Shown here: piece after piece, positions 4,368 to 5,013 of the stretch
Layout of the letters: each line of letters starts with the position of its first letter
Position numbering within the stretch: the stretch's first letter is position 1
Assembly: GCA_003222835.1 (NCBI GenBank)
Contig: QHXE01000211.1
Span: forward strand, 1-5,013
From: Acidobacteriota bacterium
GTDB lineage: Bacteria; Acidobacteriota; Blastocatellia; Pyrinomonadales; Pyrinomonadaceae
Direction: 5' to 3'
Length of the DNA stretch: 5,013 nt
Translations under genes and position numbers: made by a program
Notes under the pieces: model-generated
Told to the model about the DNA's origin: nothing
Databases searched by the model: none
The model's input: the letters and a program-made list of their open reading frames with translations, nothing else

Positions 4368-5013
4368 ATGCGCAAAGTACTGACATCATCACTACTTGTT
4401 CTCTTAGTAATCATTTCAGGTTGCGCTCAGCAAAGGCGAGCTACTCAGGAGGGGACAATTGCATTAGTGCATGTCACCATCATTGATGCCACTGGCGCAC
4501 CGCCCCAGCCTGGGATGACCGTGGTGATTACCGGTAGTCGCATCGCGGCGATTGGTAGAGATGGGAAACTCAAACTGCCGGAGCAGGCTCAGCAGGTCGA
4601 TGCCACCGGGAAGTTCCTGATTCCGGGTCTATGGGATATGCACGTCCATTTGGACGATAAAGAAGTTTTCTTCCCGCTGTTTTTGGCCAACGGTGTGACC
4701 GGCGTGCGCGATATGGGCGTCTCCAAGGAAGCCTTTGAGAGTCTCAAGCAACTGCGCCGGCAGATTGCCAAAGGCCAACTCTTAGGGCCGCGCTTTGTCA
4801 CACCCGGTCCGATGCTGGACGGGCCTCGCTCATTTCCACCGGTTGAAAAGATCTTCCTTACGACAGAGAATGAAGCGCGAGAGGCCGTGCGGTGGCTTAA
4901 ACAGAATGGCTCTGACTTCATCAAAGTGCATAGCTTCCCTTCCCGCGAAGTTTATTTCGCGATTGCTGATGAGGCTAAAAAGCAAGGGCTAACATTGGTC
5001 GGTCATCTTCCCG
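4368..5013 (+). CDS. Amidohydrolase-family lipoprotein, 3' end outside window
   Basis: 215 codons are visible and the frame stays open to the end; family members usually have 400-480 residues, so about half is seen. Residues 1-19 (MRKVLTSSLLVLLVIISGC) are a lipoprotein signal with lipobox ISGC, giving a lipid-anchored Cys19 and a position at the membrane facing the periplasm. Residues 31-85 are the small beta-sandwich that precedes the barrel in imidazolonepropionase/prolidase-like amidohydrolases (VTIIDATG, GSRIAAIG, DATGKFLIPGLWD). The HxH zinc motif is His92-Val-His94. FIKVH (185-189) carries the probable carboxylated metal-bridging Lys187, and VGHLP supplies His213. Further ligands lie outside. 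The substrate is unknown; relatives cleave cyclic amides or Xaa-Pro dipeptides. The ATG begins about 20 bases after attC4 with only a weak purine-rich site, which is common for cassettes. Confidence 0.88.
   Translation, partial: MRKVLTSSLLVLLVIISGCAQQRRATQEGTIALVHVTIIDATGAPPQPGMTVVITGSRIAAIGRDGKLKLPEQAQQVDATGKFLIPGLWDMHVHLDDKEVFFPLFLANGVTGVRDMGVSKEAFESLKQLRRQIAKGQLLGPRFVTPGPMLDGPRSFPPVEKIFLTTENEAREAVRWLKQNGSDFIKVHSFPSREVYFAIADEAKKQGLTLVGHLP

Overview
The window is part of an integron gene-cassette array. Four near-identical attC recombination sites of 103-113 bp (525-630, 3055-3157, 3642-3754, 4239-4347) punctuate it. Each has a 5' core (GCATAAA, GCATAAC or GCCCAAC), a conserved palindromic body and a 3' core (GTTATGC, GTTGGGC or GTTCGGC). 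In the two clean complete cassettes the first bases mirror the 5' core of that cassette's own attC: GTTATGC with GCATAAC, and GTTGGGC with GCCCAAC. This is the signature left by circular cassettes inserting G|TT by G|TT. All cassette genes read on the + strand, and no integrase is in view. The uniform attC family suggests a sedentary chromosomal array in an environmental bacterium rather than a clinical resistance integron. The sequence does not fix the phylum.

Layout. (1) 3-530: C-terminal part of a stand-alone glutamine-amidotransferase-like protein of the CTP-synthase-related family, then attC1. (2) 673-1134: a zinc cytidine-deaminase-family protein. Its cassette has an isolated 5' attC core at 1159-1165 with no normal attC body after it. 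(3) 1135-1874: about 740 bases without a credible gene, but rich in nested inverted repeats and with integron core-like heptamers at 1306 (GTTAGGC) and 1728 (GCCTAAT). One reading is a small non-coding cassette carrying a structured RNA. (4) 1875-2903, minus strand: an apparently intact IS110-family DEDD transposase. It is flanked by structured non-coding ends and by an attC-like 13-mer at 2989-3001, so the IS probably sits in or next to an attC. (5) attC2, then a VOC/bleomycin-resistance-like protein (3249-3623) and attC3. (6) A small exported protein of unknown function (3811-4191) and attC4. (7) The first 215 codons of a lipoprotein amidohydrolase (4368 to the window end).

The genes do not form one pathway. 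As usual in integrons they are independent functions collected by cassette capture: nucleotide metabolism, small-molecule binding or resistance, and secreted or lipid-anchored proteins. The parts most worth a second look are the structured gene-free stretch at about 1165-1735, the IS110 element with its possible guide (bridge/seek) RNA and target choice, and the disrupted attC pieces around it.
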